Shown here in pieces: positions 16,761-24,885 of a stretch of 64,000 nt of DNA. Origin of the DNA: SIG589 sp045652465 (lineage in GTDB: Bacteria; Bacillota; Clostridia; Oscillospirales; Acutalibacteraceae). The stretch is from positions 48,574-112,573 of the forward strand of contig JAZRUI010000012.1 of the NCBI GenBank assembly GCA_045652465.1, given 5' to 3'. The position numbers were made by a program, and so were the translations under genes. The notes under the pieces were generated by a model, which was not told the origin of the DNA, ran no database searches, and saw nothing but the letters and a program-made list of their open reading frames with translations. Each line of letters opens with the position of its first letter. Position 1 is the stretch's first letter.

Positions 16761-17750
16761 ATGAAGCATGAAATTTTAATTTCGGCTCCGCCGATAATTC
16801 GCGATTTTTTGACCTATAGCGAGAGTATTAAGGGCAAGTCGTCAAATTCTATTGAGGAATATTATCTCGATTTACAAACCTTTTTTCGCTATATTAAATT
16901 AATGCGCGGATTGGTTGATAAAAATACCGAATTTTCTGAAATTTCCATTAGCGATGTTGATATTTCGCTTATTAAAACCATAACCCTCTCCGATATATAT
17001 GCTTTTTTGGTTTTTTGCAAAAACGACCGCGGCAACAACGCTGCAACCCGCGCAAGAAAAGGTTCAACGATTCGCATTTTCTTCAAATACCTGACTTTTC
17101 AGGTGCATTTGCTCGAAAGCAATCCCGCCGAGCTGCTTGAATCGCCCAAAATGAAGAAATCGCTTCCCAAACATTTAACCCTTGAGGAGAGCAAAAAACT
17201 GCTCGAATCGGTTGATGGCAACAACAAAGAGCGCGATTATTGCATTTTAACCCTCTTTTTAAACTGCGGAATGCGTTTATCGGAGCTATGCGGACTTAAT
17301 ATTACCGATATAGGCTCCGATGGTTCGTTAAGGCTATTAGGTAAAGGCAATAAAGAGCGAATTGTTTATTTAAATGAGGCTTGCATTAATTCAATAGTGT
17401 CATATCTTCCCCATCGACCTGTTGATGGCGTTCCCGTTACCGAGAAAAACGCGCTGTTTTTAAGCCGAAACAAGAAGCGAATCAGCAACAAAACGGTTCA
17501 GCATATTGTTTATACCTGCCTTGAAAAAGCAGGACTTTCGGGCAGAGGCCTTTCGACCCATAAGCTGCGCCACACTGCCGCAACCCTAATGTATCAGCAC
17601 GGAAATGTTGATATTAGAGTGCTCAAAGATATTTTAGGCCACGCAAATTTAGGCACAACACAAATTTACACTCATGTTTCAAACGAGCAAGTTAGAGATG
17701 CCCTTTCGGCTAACCCGCTCGCTGATGTTAAAATAAAAAACCGCGATTAA
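16761..17750 (+). CDS. Tyrosine site-specific recombinase, XerC/XerD type
   Basis: A 329-aa tyrosine recombinase with an N-terminal SAM-like core-binding domain (residues ~5-115) and a catalytic domain carrying R (NCGMRLSEL), K (GKGNKERIVYL), HKLRHT, H (LGHANLGTT) and the nucleophile Y in QIYTHV. Length and motifs fit chromosomal XerC/XerD, which resolve chromosome dimers, rather than an integrase: there are no phage or element genes nearby. The frame opens at a TTG at 16746, but the ATG at 16761 has GGGAGG upstream. It is a single-gene unit between its own promoter and a terminator. Confidence 0.9.
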   Translation: MKHEILISAPPIIRDFLTYSESIKGKSSNSIEEYYLDLQTFFRYIKLMRGLVDKNTEFSEISISDVDISLIKTITLSDIYAFLVFCKNDRGNNAATRARKGSTIRIFFKYLTFQVHLLESNPAELLESPKMKKSLPKHLTLEESKKLLESVDGNNKERDYCILTLFLNCGMRLSELCGLNITDIGSDGSLRLLGKGNKERIVYLNEACINSIVSYLPHRPVDGVPVTEKNALFLSRNKKRISNKTVQHIVYTCLEKAGLSGRGLSTHKLRHTAATLMYQHGNVDIRVLKDILGHANLGTTQIYTHVSNEQVRDALSANPLADVKIKNRD

Positions 17751-17768
17751 CTCGCGGTTTTTTTATTT
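17736..17768. terminator. Terminator shared by the recombinase and the small ORF
   Basis: AACCGCGA/TCGCGGTT stem with loop TTAAC (17738-17760), A-run on the left and TTTTTTT on the right. The recombinase stop codon lies in the loop. On minus it ends the 106-aa gene. Confidence 0.82.
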
Positions 17769-18083
17769 TCTGTGATATGTATAGTAAACAATAATATCCA
17801 TTTCCTCGTTATCGATAGTGTTAACACCCGAAATGGTTACTCCTGCGCCGCTCATCAAATCAAAATAAACAGCATCGGCTGCCATGCAACGAAACACATC
17901 GGTTTCACCGCACATAACCCTAATTTCACCATTGATAGCGACCATTCTTCCGGTTTTGCCAAGGATTTCCTCTTTAACATTACCATCATCTAATCGAATT
18001 CTTCGGGTAACATATTTAATTTCTCTACCGTCCATTTGCCTGAGAACGCTATCGTTTTTATTTTTCTTGCCAAAACCGAACAT
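17763..18083 (-). CDS. Small conserved-looking protein of unknown function
   Basis: A 106-aa protein beginning MFGFGKKNKND. The frame extends to 18137, but that part covers the terminator of tRNA-Arg; an ATG at 18081-18083 with GGGGGA about seven bases upstream is a clear start. The sequence is predicted to be mostly beta strands (REIKYVTRRIRL, GRMVAINGEIRVMCG, DIIVYYTY), with no signal peptide or membrane segment and two Cys (MCGE, FRCM). I do not recognise the family. It is convergent with the recombinase and downstream of the tRNA pair. Confidence 0.65.
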   Translation of the reverse strand: MFGFGKKNKNDSVLRQMDGREIKYVTRRIRLDDGNVKEEILGKTGRMVAINGEIRVMCGETDVFRCMAADAVYFDLMSGAGVTISGVNTIDNEEMDIIVYYTYHRK

Positions 18084-18105
18084 AAAATATCCCCCGATAA
18101 AAACT

Positions 18106-18132
18106 AAACCCCAAGAAATTATCTTGGGGTTT
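18106..18132 (-). terminator. Terminator after tRNA-Arg
   Basis: AAACCCCAAG/CTTGGGGTTT, a 10-bp perfect stem starting at the last base of the tRNA CCA end, followed on minus by a weak T-rich tract (AGTTTTTA). Confidence 0.7.
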
Positions 18133-18208
18133 GGCACGCTGAAAGGGACTCGAACCCCCGACCCTCTGCTTAGAAGGCAGATGCTCTATCCAGCTGAGCT
18201 ATCAGCGC
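18132..18208 (-). tRNA. tRNA-Arg (anticodon TCT)
   Basis: A complete cloverleaf on the minus strand: acceptor GCGCTGA/TCAGCGT, D-loop AGCTGGATAGA, anticodon loop CTTCTAAG (TCT, decoding AGA), GGTTCGAGTCC T-arm, discriminator G and an encoded CCA. Confidence 0.97.
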
Positions 18209-18237
18209 ATAAAAAACGCCCAAATAACTTTGGGCGA
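18209..18237 (-). terminator. Hairpin with T-run between tRNA-Gly and tRNA-Arg
   Basis: The minus strand reads CGCCCAAA, loop GTTAT, TTGGGCG, then TTTTTT: a standard intrinsic terminator for tRNA-Gly. It leaves no room for a separate promoter in front of tRNA-Arg, which starts 1-2 bases later. Confidence 0.75.
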
Positions 18238-18238
18238 A

Positions 18239-18313
18239 TGGAGCGGGTGATGGGAATCGAACCCACACGACCAGCTTGGAAGGCTGGGATTCTAGCCATT
18301 GAACTACACCCGC
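18239..18313 (-). tRNA. tRNA-Gly (anticodon TCC)
   Basis: A complete cloverleaf on the minus strand: acceptor GCGGGTG/CACCCGC, anticodon loop CTTCCAAG (TCC, decoding GGA), T-arm GGTTCGATTCC, discriminator T and an encoded CCA. Confidence 0.97.
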
Positions 18314-18317
18314 GCTT

Positions 18318-18355
18318 TAACAGCGAGATACATTTTAACACATATCTCGCTGTTA
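18318..18355. repeat. 13-bp perfect inverted repeat over the tRNA-Gly promoter
   Basis: TAACAGCGAGATA (18318-18330) and its exact reverse complement (18343-18355) are separated by 12 bp. The right arm fills the promoter spacer and the -10 TAAAAT lies in the central gap. No T-run follows, so it is not a normal terminator for clpE. Confidence 0.8.
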
Positions 18356-18360
18356 GTCAA
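18332..18360 (-). promoter_or_regulatory. Promoter of the tRNA-Gly/tRNA-Arg unit
   Basis: Minus strand TTGACT (18355-18360), 17 bp, TAAAAT (18332-18337), about 20 bp ahead of tRNA-Gly. Confidence 0.72.
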
Positions 18361-18380
18361 TACCTTTTTAATGCAAAATT

Positions 18381-20654
18381 TTATAAAACCTTAATACCGT
18401 TTTTAGCAACAATTTTCAATTCGCTTATATTGCTCTCGGCATTATCGAGCAAACGCTCAACGATGCCATCCTCGATATTTTTCCTGATTTGATTGCGCAA
18501 ATCACGGGCGCCGTGCTTTCCGCTGCCCGCAAGCTTATAAAGTTCTTTGCAAACATTTTTATCATAGGTTACGGTTATATCCTTTTCCGCCATAACCGAA
18601 ACCAACTCATCGAGCATTAATGCTGCGATTTTAACCATGCTATCCTCGGAAAGTTGCTCGAAAACAACGATTTCATCAACGCGGGCAATAAATTCGGGGC
18701 GCAAAAACTCCTCAAGCGCTTTAATTGCCTTATCGCGCGAAGCCTTTGCCTGCGAAACGCCAAAGCCCATAAGACTTTCGGTGTTATTGCTGCCTGCGTT
18801 AGAGGTGATTATAACAATGGTGTTTTCAAAGTTAACTGTTCTTCCCTGCGCATCGGTAATACGACCGTCATCAAGGATTTGCAAAAGAATATTTAAAACA
18901 TCGGGATGAGCCTTTTCGATTTCATCAAATAAGATTACCGAATAGGGCTTCCTGCGAATTTTTTCGGTTAACTGACCTGCTTCATCGTAACCCACATATC
19001 CGGGAGGCGCTCCGATAATTCGCGATACCGAATGTTTTTCCATAAATTCGGACATATCGAGGCGAATCAAAGTTTCGGGAGTGTTGAAAAGTTGTTCAGA
19101 CAAAACCTTTGCAAGTTCGGTTTTTCCAACACCTGTAGGACCAACGAAAATAAAGGAAGCGGGTCGGCGATGCGCCGAGGTTTGAACGCGCGAGCGTTTA
19201 ACCGCCTTGGAAACGAGCTTAACGGCTTCATCCTGACCGATAATGCGCTCCAAAATATCGTTTTCCAAATGTCTAAGCTTTGCGAAATCGCTCTCTTCGA
19301 TTTTGGAGGCGGGAATTCCTGTCCAAAGTTCGATAACCTTTGCAAGGTCGGAATCGGTAACGATATTCTCGGATGCAGGACCGCAAAGCGCATCCGATTT
19401 CGACTGATATTTAGCGATTTCGGATTTCAAAGAGGCGATGCGCTCATAATCGGGAGAATCAACATTGTTTTCGATTTCTTCCTTCTCTTTAGAAAGCTCG
19501 GCAATCTTCTTATTAGACAAATAGAGTTCATCTATCGCTTTATTACGAAGGCTGGCGCAAGCACAAGCCTCATCAAGAAGGTCGATAGCCTTATCGGGTA
19601 AAAATCGGTCGTTAATATATCTCTCGGAAAGATAAACAACCTTGGAAACAACCGAATCGGGAATTTGAACGCTATGATAGCCTTCATAATAACCCTTAAT
19701 ACCGCGAAGCATTTTTTCGGTATCGGCGATTGACGGCTCTTCAACAACAATAGGCTGGAAGCGGCGCTCAAGAGCGGCATCCTTTTCGATGTATTTGCGA
19801 TATTCAGTAAAGGTTGTTGCTCCGATAACCTGAATTTCTCCGCGGGATAAAGCGGGTTTTAGGATATTGGCGGCGCCCATTGAGCCTTCGGAATCGCCTG
19901 CACCAACCAAATTATGAACCTCATCAATGAAAAGGATGATGTTGCCCTGCGTTTTAAGTTCTTCAATAAGGCCTTTGATTCGGCTCTCGAACTGTCCGCG
20001 GAACTGCGTTCCCGCAACAAGGCCCGTTAAATCGAGCATATGGATTTCCTTATCCATAAGTCGGGCAGGAACATCGCCTGCAGCAATTTTAATTGCTAGA
20101 CCCTCGGCAATAGCGGTTTTACCAACACCGGGTTCACCAATAAGACAAGGATTGTTTTTAGAACGGCGGGAAAGAATTTGAATCGCTCTATAGAGTTCCT
20201 CTTCCCTGCCTATAATCTTATCAAGCTTGCCTGTTTTGGCGCGCTCGGAAAGATTAGTGCAGTATTGATCGATGAATCTACGGCGCTTTTCCTTCTTTGC
20301 ATGGCCCTTTTTATCCTTCGGGGCCTCATTCTCTTCGGCGGGAGTTTCCTCGCCTGCGGCATTTTGAAAGGAACCGAAAATATTGTTTAGGAAAGGGAAG
20401 GTCGGCGCTCCGCCCATTTCAAAATTTTCATCATCCATCTCGCCGTTAGGCGCCATCATTTCCATAAACTGTTCAGACATCATCTCGATATCTTCATCGG
20501 AAATGTTCATTTTCTTTAACATGTCATCGATAGGTCTAATGCCCATCTCTTTTGCGCAAACAAGGCAAAGTCCTTGCGGCTCAACCGAAGGATTAGAGGC
20601 GTCCGAAACGAAGACAACCGCAGGCCTTTTTTTGCATCTATTACAAAGTTTCAT
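18381..20654 (-). CDS. Clp-family AAA+ unfoldase with N-terminal zinc finger (ClpE/ClpC-like)
   Basis: A 757-aa HSP100 ATPase with two AAA+ modules: Walker A GEPGVGKT at 173-180, and a second, GPTGVGKTELAK, near residue 500; between them a short helical middle segment (ELSKEKEEIENN). The N-terminus is a four-Cys zinc finger (C4, C7, C30, C33), as in ClpE, followed by an acidic linker (residues ~50-115) instead of the usual Clp_N repeats. The chain partner would be ClpP, not seen here. It is the last gene of the ruvC-to-clp run, 11 bp after pgsA. ClpE versus ClpC cannot be settled; the zinc finger favours ClpE. Confidence 0.9.
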   Translation of the reverse strand: MKLCNRCKKRPAVVFVSDASNPSVEPQGLCLVCAKEMGIRPIDDMLKKMNISDEDIEMMSEQFMEMMAPNGEMDDENFEMGGAPTFPFLNNIFGSFQNAAGEETPAEENEAPKDKKGHAKKEKRRRFIDQYCTNLSERAKTGKLDKIIGREEELYRAIQILSRRSKNNPCLIGEPGVGKTAIAEGLAIKIAAGDVPARLMDKEIHMLDLTGLVAGTQFRGQFESRIKGLIEELKTQGNIILFIDEVHNLVGAGDSEGSMGAANILKPALSRGEIQVIGATTFTEYRKYIEKDAALERRFQPIVVEEPSIADTEKMLRGIKGYYEGYHSVQIPDSVVSKVVYLSERYINDRFLPDKAIDLLDEACACASLRNKAIDELYLSNKKIAELSKEKEEIENNVDSPDYERIASLKSEIAKYQSKSDALCGPASENIVTDSDLAKVIELWTGIPASKIEESDFAKLRHLENDILERIIGQDEAVKLVSKAVKRSRVQTSAHRRPASFIFVGPTGVGKTELAKVLSEQLFNTPETLIRLDMSEFMEKHSVSRIIGAPPGYVGYDEAGQLTEKIRRKPYSVILFDEIEKAHPDVLNILLQILDDGRITDAQGRTVNFENTIVIITSNAGSNNTESLMGFGVSQAKASRDKAIKALEEFLRPEFIARVDEIVVFEQLSEDSMVKIAALMLDELVSVMAEKDITVTYDKNVCKELYKLAGSGKHGARDLRNQIRKNIEDGIVERLLDNAESNISELKIVAKNGIKVL

Positions 20655-20665
20655 TAATAGTCTCC

Positions 20666-21238
20666 TTATGCTTGGGTATGTTTTGTGTCGAGAAGCACGG
20701 TTTTAATATAACCGCACATTGAGAATAAAAGGCAGGAAATTATCGCAATCATAATCACAAGATCAACCGCGAATATGCTATTATACGGAATCATATCGAC
20801 AATCATATAATACATAAACGAGGAATAAAGCAACGCGGTTGAGAGCTTGCCCCACCAGCGAGCCGAAACGGGCTTCATACCTTTTTTAAACCAAAAAGTT
20901 GCCGCAAATGCGGTTAAAAGTTCTTTGGTAAAGAGCACGCAAAATACGGGGATTAAGGTTTTATGCTTGAAGCAAAGGATTGTAACGATAGCCACCTGCG
21001 ATAGCTTATCGGCGATTGGGTCGAGCACCTTGCCTAAATCCGAAATCATATCAAATTTGCGCGCAATAATTCCATCAGCCATATCGCTCAAAGCGGATAA
21101 GATTATTATCGTAAACGCCCAGGCATGCGCATTTTTAATGTTACTGAAATAAATAGCAATAAAAACGGGTATCAGCGCAATACGAATCAGCGATATAACA
21201 TTTGGAATTGTAAAAGTTTTACTTTTCACATCCGTCAC
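20666..21238 (-). CDS. pgsA: CDP-diacylglycerol-glycerol-3-phosphate 3-phosphatidyltransferase
   Basis: An integral membrane enzyme that makes phosphatidylglycerol phosphate from CDP-diacylglycerol. The 190-aa protein has the CDP-alcohol phosphotransferase motif D-x2-DG-x2-AR-x8-G-x3-D-x3-D (DMADGIIAR then DLGKVLDPIADK at about 52-78) and several transmembrane helices. It starts 9 bp after cvpA. Other CDP-alcohol transferases share the motif; the N-terminus TIPNVISLIRI supports PgsA. Confidence 0.92.
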   Translation of the reverse strand: MTDVKSKTFTIPNVISLIRIALIPVFIAIYFSNIKNAHAWAFTIIILSALSDMADGIIARKFDMISDLGKVLDPIADKLSQVAIVTILCFKHKTLIPVFCVLFTKELLTAFAATFWFKKGMKPVSARWWGKLSTALLYSSFMYYMIVDMIPYNSIFAVDLVIMIAIISCLLFSMCGYIKTVLLDTKHTQA

Positions 21239-21247
21239 CCCAAAAAG

Positions 21248-21949
21248 TTAAAAAATAGGATTAAAACCGCAAAGCCATTTAGTTAATGCTGAACTTTCGA
21301 TAGCTTCACGAGTGAAAATAAGGAAGCCGTTTTCTGTGAATACAACGAGGCAGGAAACGATAAGGCAAAATACTGCAGCAAAGACAATTCCCTTTCCTGC
21401 GCCTAAAACTGCGCCTAAAACACGATTGAGGGTTCCAACCATCGAGAATGAAAAGATTTTATTGATGGGAACTGCGAGCATTTTAGTTGCAATCGATACC
21501 AATACGAATATGATTATTCCGACAATACCGCTGATAGCTGCGGAAACAATCGGCTTAACGGTGTCTTTAGATAGCTCGGCTGCAATCTCGGCGGATGTGC
21601 TGGTAGAAAGCTTATTAAGCTTTGCATTAACCTCATCTTGAGTTATTCCGAAATGCTCAATATTCGAAGAGATAAATCCGGGAACGGAATCCCAAACGGC
21701 TTCGGAAATATTAGCGGTTGAGCTGCCTGCGCGCTCATCAATAGCCGAAGCGATTTTTTTGGTTATCGGTTTATCAAGTGTTGCATCATAAACTCCGTCA
21801 GCAACGGTCGGCGCGAGATTGAAGGCTAAAACTATAGCCAAAATAAATCCTGCAAGCTCGATGGCGGTTCTAACAAAGCCTTTCTTTGCCGATAAAAATA
21901 CGCAAAGCGCAATTATTCCAACAACAATAATATCAAGTATGTATCCCAT
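21248..21949 (-). CDS. CvpA family membrane protein
   Basis: A 233-aa membrane protein with four hydrophobic segments: ILDIIVVGIIALCVFLSA, AGFILAIVLAF, a long one around residues 135-160, and GKGIVFAAVFCLIVSCLVVF. The N-terminal D-x8-G pattern and KKGFVRTAIELAGF are typical of CvpA (colicin V production) proteins, whose molecular role is unsettled. It lies between DUF5711 and pgsA with 9-bp gaps. Confidence 0.85.
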   Translation of the reverse strand: MGYILDIIVVGIIALCVFLSAKKGFVRTAIELAGFILAIVLAFNLAPTVADGVYDATLDKPITKKIASAIDERAGSSTANISEAVWDSVPGFISSNIEHFGITQDEVNAKLNKLSTSTSAEIAAELSKDTVKPIVSAAISGIVGIIIFVLVSIATKMLAVPINKIFSFSMVGTLNRVLGAVLGAGKGIVFAAVFCLIVSCLVVFTENGFLIFTREAIESSALTKWLCGFNPIF

Positions 21950-21958
21950 GATGTCCTC

Positions 21959-23311
21959 CTACTTTAAGTTGAATTTATTAAATCCAAAGTTGCCCGCGGC
22001 AACAACGGAATTGAAATCGGTTGCAAAAATGCGGCTATAGCCCGATAAATTAACCTTATCACAAACCGATTTACCATCTTTATCAAGGCAATATAAATAT
22101 CCGTCACTCAAAATAAATATTTTGCCATCCTTATATGATATGTCCGAAACGGCACCTAAAAATTCGAATTCGGTTTTAATTTTGCCCGAAGCGGTGAAAA
22201 CGGTTATTGTGTTATTTGATTTATTGCCTCTAACGGCAATATTTTTATCGCCGCACTGACGATAAAGGTTTATGGTATAGGCGTTGGGACTCTCGGTTCT
22301 TCTTCCGCCCTTCCATTTAATATGGTCAACCGTTTTATCGGTTACAACCGAAAAATACTTGGAAGAGAGCGTATTAAGCGAATAAACAACCGAGCCATCA
22401 TATGAAAACTCATAAATCGGTTTTGCGCTTGAATATTTAAAGATATAAACCTTGGATTTGAAGTTTCCATCGGATGTATCGATGGTTGAAACGGCAAGTC
22501 GCTTTCCGTTATTCGAGAGCGCAACATTATTAATGATTTCGGTTGCGGAATACCATATATACTTTGTTTTTCCGCCCTTTGATAAAACCTCAACCTGTGA
22601 AGCATAGCCCTCGGATTTGGTAGCTATTGCAATGGTGCCGTTTCGAGAAATATCGGCACAGTAAATCTCGTGTTTGGTTTTTATCTCATCAACAACATCG
22701 CTATAGTTATAAACATAGATATTCTTGCCGCCTGCATCATATAAAAGTCCTCTTTGCGAAGAGGTTGTCAGCATCGGCGAATTGAAATCATGTTGACGGG
22801 AGAAGATTTGCTTGCCCGAGAAATTATATATCTCGGCATTTGTATCGGTTAAGGTGTAAATAATCTTGCCCGATGAATAGGAATCATAAAGCTCGCTGCC
22901 GTTAATAGTGGCAGGAAAACTTCCGCTTCCCATAGCTTTTATTTTGTTTTCGATATATTCAAAGGGTCCTGTAGGCGTTAATAAGGCGAATAACAATATC
23001 GCGAACAAGATAACGCCGATAATTGATATGGTTATTATTCGCTTTTTGCGAATCTTTCCCTTTTTGCCGAGCAAAACATTAAACTTGGCTCTTGCATCAA
23101 AATTTTTCTTTTGCCTTGGAGCGCGAACGGCTTTTTGCTTGGGTGCTGAAGGCGCTTTTTTAGCCTTTTTTTGCTTAGGCGGCTTCATTGTTATATCATT
23201 TTTAGGTTCTTCTCTTTTTAGGGTTGAATAGGATGAAAGCTTCTTCCCTGCAGTTTTTGTTTTTTGGGGAGCGGATGCTTTTTTAACTGTTTTCTTTTTA
23301 TAATCAGCCAT
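21959..23311 (-). CDS. DUF5711-like membrane-anchored beta-propeller protein
   Basis: A 450-aa protein. Residues 1-90 are a very basic, Lys/Pro/Ala-rich cytosolic tail, followed by one transmembrane helix (ITISIIGVILFAILLFALL, ~94-113) and an extracytoplasmic domain of repeated beta strands (e.g. GKIIYTLTDTNAEIYNFSGK, DGKIFILSDGYLYCLDKDGK) that looks like a beta-propeller. This fits DUF5711 proteins of Clostridia, whose function is unknown. The basic tail could bind nucleic acid or membrane lipids (inference). It overlaps the truA stop by 8 bp, so the two are translationally coupled. Confidence 0.75.
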   Translation of the reverse strand: MADYKKKTVKKASAPQKTKTAGKKLSSYSTLKREEPKNDITMKPPKQKKAKKAPSAPKQKAVRAPRQKKNFDARAKFNVLLGKKGKIRKKRIITISIIGVILFAILLFALLTPTGPFEYIENKIKAMGSGSFPATINGSELYDSYSSGKIIYTLTDTNAEIYNFSGKQIFSRQHDFNSPMLTTSSQRGLLYDAGGKNIYVYNYSDVVDEIKTKHEIYCADISRNGTIAIATKSEGYASQVEVLSKGGKTKYIWYSATEIINNVALSNNGKRLAVSTIDTSDGNFKSKVYIFKYSSAKPIYEFSYDGSVVYSLNTLSSKYFSVVTDKTVDHIKWKGGRRTESPNAYTINLYRQCGDKNIAVRGNKSNNTITVFTASGKIKTEFEFLGAVSDISYKDGKIFILSDGYLYCLDKDGKSVCDKVNLSGYSRIFATDFNSVVAAGNFGFNKFNLK

Positions 23312-24065
23312 TGTTCAGTTCATCCTCCCTATAAAAAACTTTGTTTAGATAAAGGCCGTGTGCAGGCGCAGTTTTGCCTGCTAATGCCCTGTTTTTTGCT
23401 TCTATAATAGTTTTAAAATCGTCGGGATTAATCTTACCTTCCGACACGCAAAGCGCCGTACCGACCAAAATTCGAACCATATTATAAAGGAAACCGTTGC
23501 CCGTTATAGAAAACTCATAACAGTCGCCTTTTTTCTTAAAGCTGCAATCATATATTGTTCTAACGGTTGATGTAACGCTCTTTCCCGAAGCCGAAAAAGC
23601 CTCAAAATCATATGTTCCGATAACATTTTTGCAAAAACGCTCAATCAAAACGCTATCAGGCTCTTTTGAAAGGCGAAGAGCATATTTATCCAAAAACGGG
23701 TCTCTAAAATCGGCGCAATAAAACTTATAAATATATTGTTTTGCCAATGCGTTATATCTTGCGTGAAAATCATCTTTAACTGTTTCGCAGGATAAAACGG
23801 TTATATCCTGCGGAAGACGAACATTAAGAGCGCCAACGAAGCCTTTTTCATCAATTGATGTGTTTTCGGTTGTGAAATGGCAATAAAATTCGTTAGCATG
23901 AACGCCCGAATCGGTTCGGCTGCAACCGGTTACATCGGTTTTGGTGCCCAACAGTTCAAAAAGCGCCTCACACATTTTTTGCTGCACGGAAATACCGTTC
24001 GGCTGGACCTGCCAACCGCAGTAATTTGTACCATCATAACAAATTTTCAGCAGCAATTTACGCAT
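23304..24065 (-). CDS. truA: tRNA pseudouridine(38-40) synthase
   Basis: TruA makes pseudouridine at positions 38-40 of the tRNA anticodon stem. The 253-aa protein has YDGTNYCGWQVQPNGISVQ, the catalytic Asp in GCSRTDSGVHA (D56) and NGFLYNMVRILVGT. truA commonly follows ecfA1-ecfA2-ecfT in Bacillota, as here. Confidence 0.97.
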   Translation of the reverse strand: MRKLLLKICYDGTNYCGWQVQPNGISVQQKMCEALFELLGTKTDVTGCSRTDSGVHANEFYCHFTTENTSIDEKGFVGALNVRLPQDITVLSCETVKDDFHARYNALAKQYIYKFYCADFRDPFLDKYALRLSKEPDSVLIERFCKNVIGTYDFEAFSASGKSVTSTVRTIYDCSFKKKGDCYEFSITGNGFLYNMVRILVGTALCVSEGKINPDDFKTIIEAKNRALAGKTAPAHGLYLNKVFYREDELNNG

Positions 24066-24075
24066 TGAAATTCAC

Positions 24076-24885
24076 CTAAAATAAAATGTTAAGAGCAACA
24101 ACGCCCGAAAAACAAAGAATGCAAACAAATGCCGCCAAATAGTCAGCACCGCGAAGCTTTAATTGTTTCATTCTTTTTCTACCCTTTCCGCCGGTATAGC
24201 AGCGGCATTCCATAGCATCAGCAAGGTCGAATGCTCTTCTAACCGAGGAAATCAAAAGCGGAATCAATATCGGAATAAGCGCTTTAACTCTATGAATTAA
24301 TGAGCCGCTATCCATATCCGCACCGCGCGCCTTTTGAGCCGACATAATTTTATCGGTTTCCTCAATAAGCGTTGGAATAAAGCGCAAAGCGATGGTTATC
24401 ATCATCGCCATAATATGAACCGCTTCGCCAAGGCCTATAAATTTCAAAGGCTTTAGAAGGCGTTCGATAGCATCGGTTAAGGCTGTTGGGGTTGTTGTAT
24501 AGGTAAGCAACGAGCTTGCCAAAATCAGTATTAATATGCGCGAGGACATAAATACCGCGCGTTTAATACCGCCCGTTGTTATTTTAATAACCCAAAACTC
24601 GGCAACAACTTTTCCGCTATCAACATATAAAGCGTTTAGGATTGAGGTCAATATTATAACGATTAAAATCGCCTTAATACTCTTTAAAAATAGCCTTATA
24701 GGCACTCTTGAGAGCAAAACAAGCGAAACGGTCAGCACTCCCATAAGCCCTAAAGCATAGGCATTTCCGCTAACGAAAATAAAGACTATAAAGCCAATCA
24801 AAAGCACAAGCTTTAGGCGAGGGTCAACACGATGCAAAATCGAGTTGGAATGAAAATATTGACCAAAGGTTATATCTCTAACCAT
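24076..24885 (-). CDS. ecfT: Energy-coupling factor transporter transmembrane protein EcfT
   Basis: EcfT couples the two ATPases to substrate-binding S components in the group II ECF vitamin/metal importers. The 269-aa protein has about five transmembrane helices. The coupling-helix motifs are AQKARGAD near residue 190 and a related segment (MECRCYTGG) around residue 230. The ATG at 24883-24885 has AAGGAGG eight bases upstream; the frame's GTG three codons earlier overlaps that site. It overlaps ecfA2 by 8 bp. Confidence 0.95.
   Translation of the reverse strand: MVRDITFGQYFHSNSILHRVDPRLKLVLLIGFIVFIFVSGNAYALGLMGVLTVSLVLLSRVPIRLFLKSIKAILIVIILTSILNALYVDSGKVVAEFWVIKITTGGIKRAVFMSSRILILILASSLLTYTTTPTALTDAIERLLKPLKFIGLGEAVHIMAMMITIALRFIPTLIEETDKIMSAQKARGADMDSGSLIHRVKALIPILIPLLISSVRRAFDLADAMECRCYTGGKGRKRMKQLKLRGADYLAAFVCILCFSGVVALNILF

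Noticed and set aside
16761..17750. Recombinase considered as a mobile-element integrase
   Set aside because: No phage, plasmid or transfer genes nearby, no direct repeats at the tRNAs 0.5 kb away, and the protein has XerC/D length.
17884..18492. Plus-strand 202-aa reading frame with a GTRTPDPLLRRQ-like segment
   Set aside because: It runs antisense through tRNA-Arg and tRNA-Gly; such proteins are a known artefact of tRNA genes. No ribosome site.
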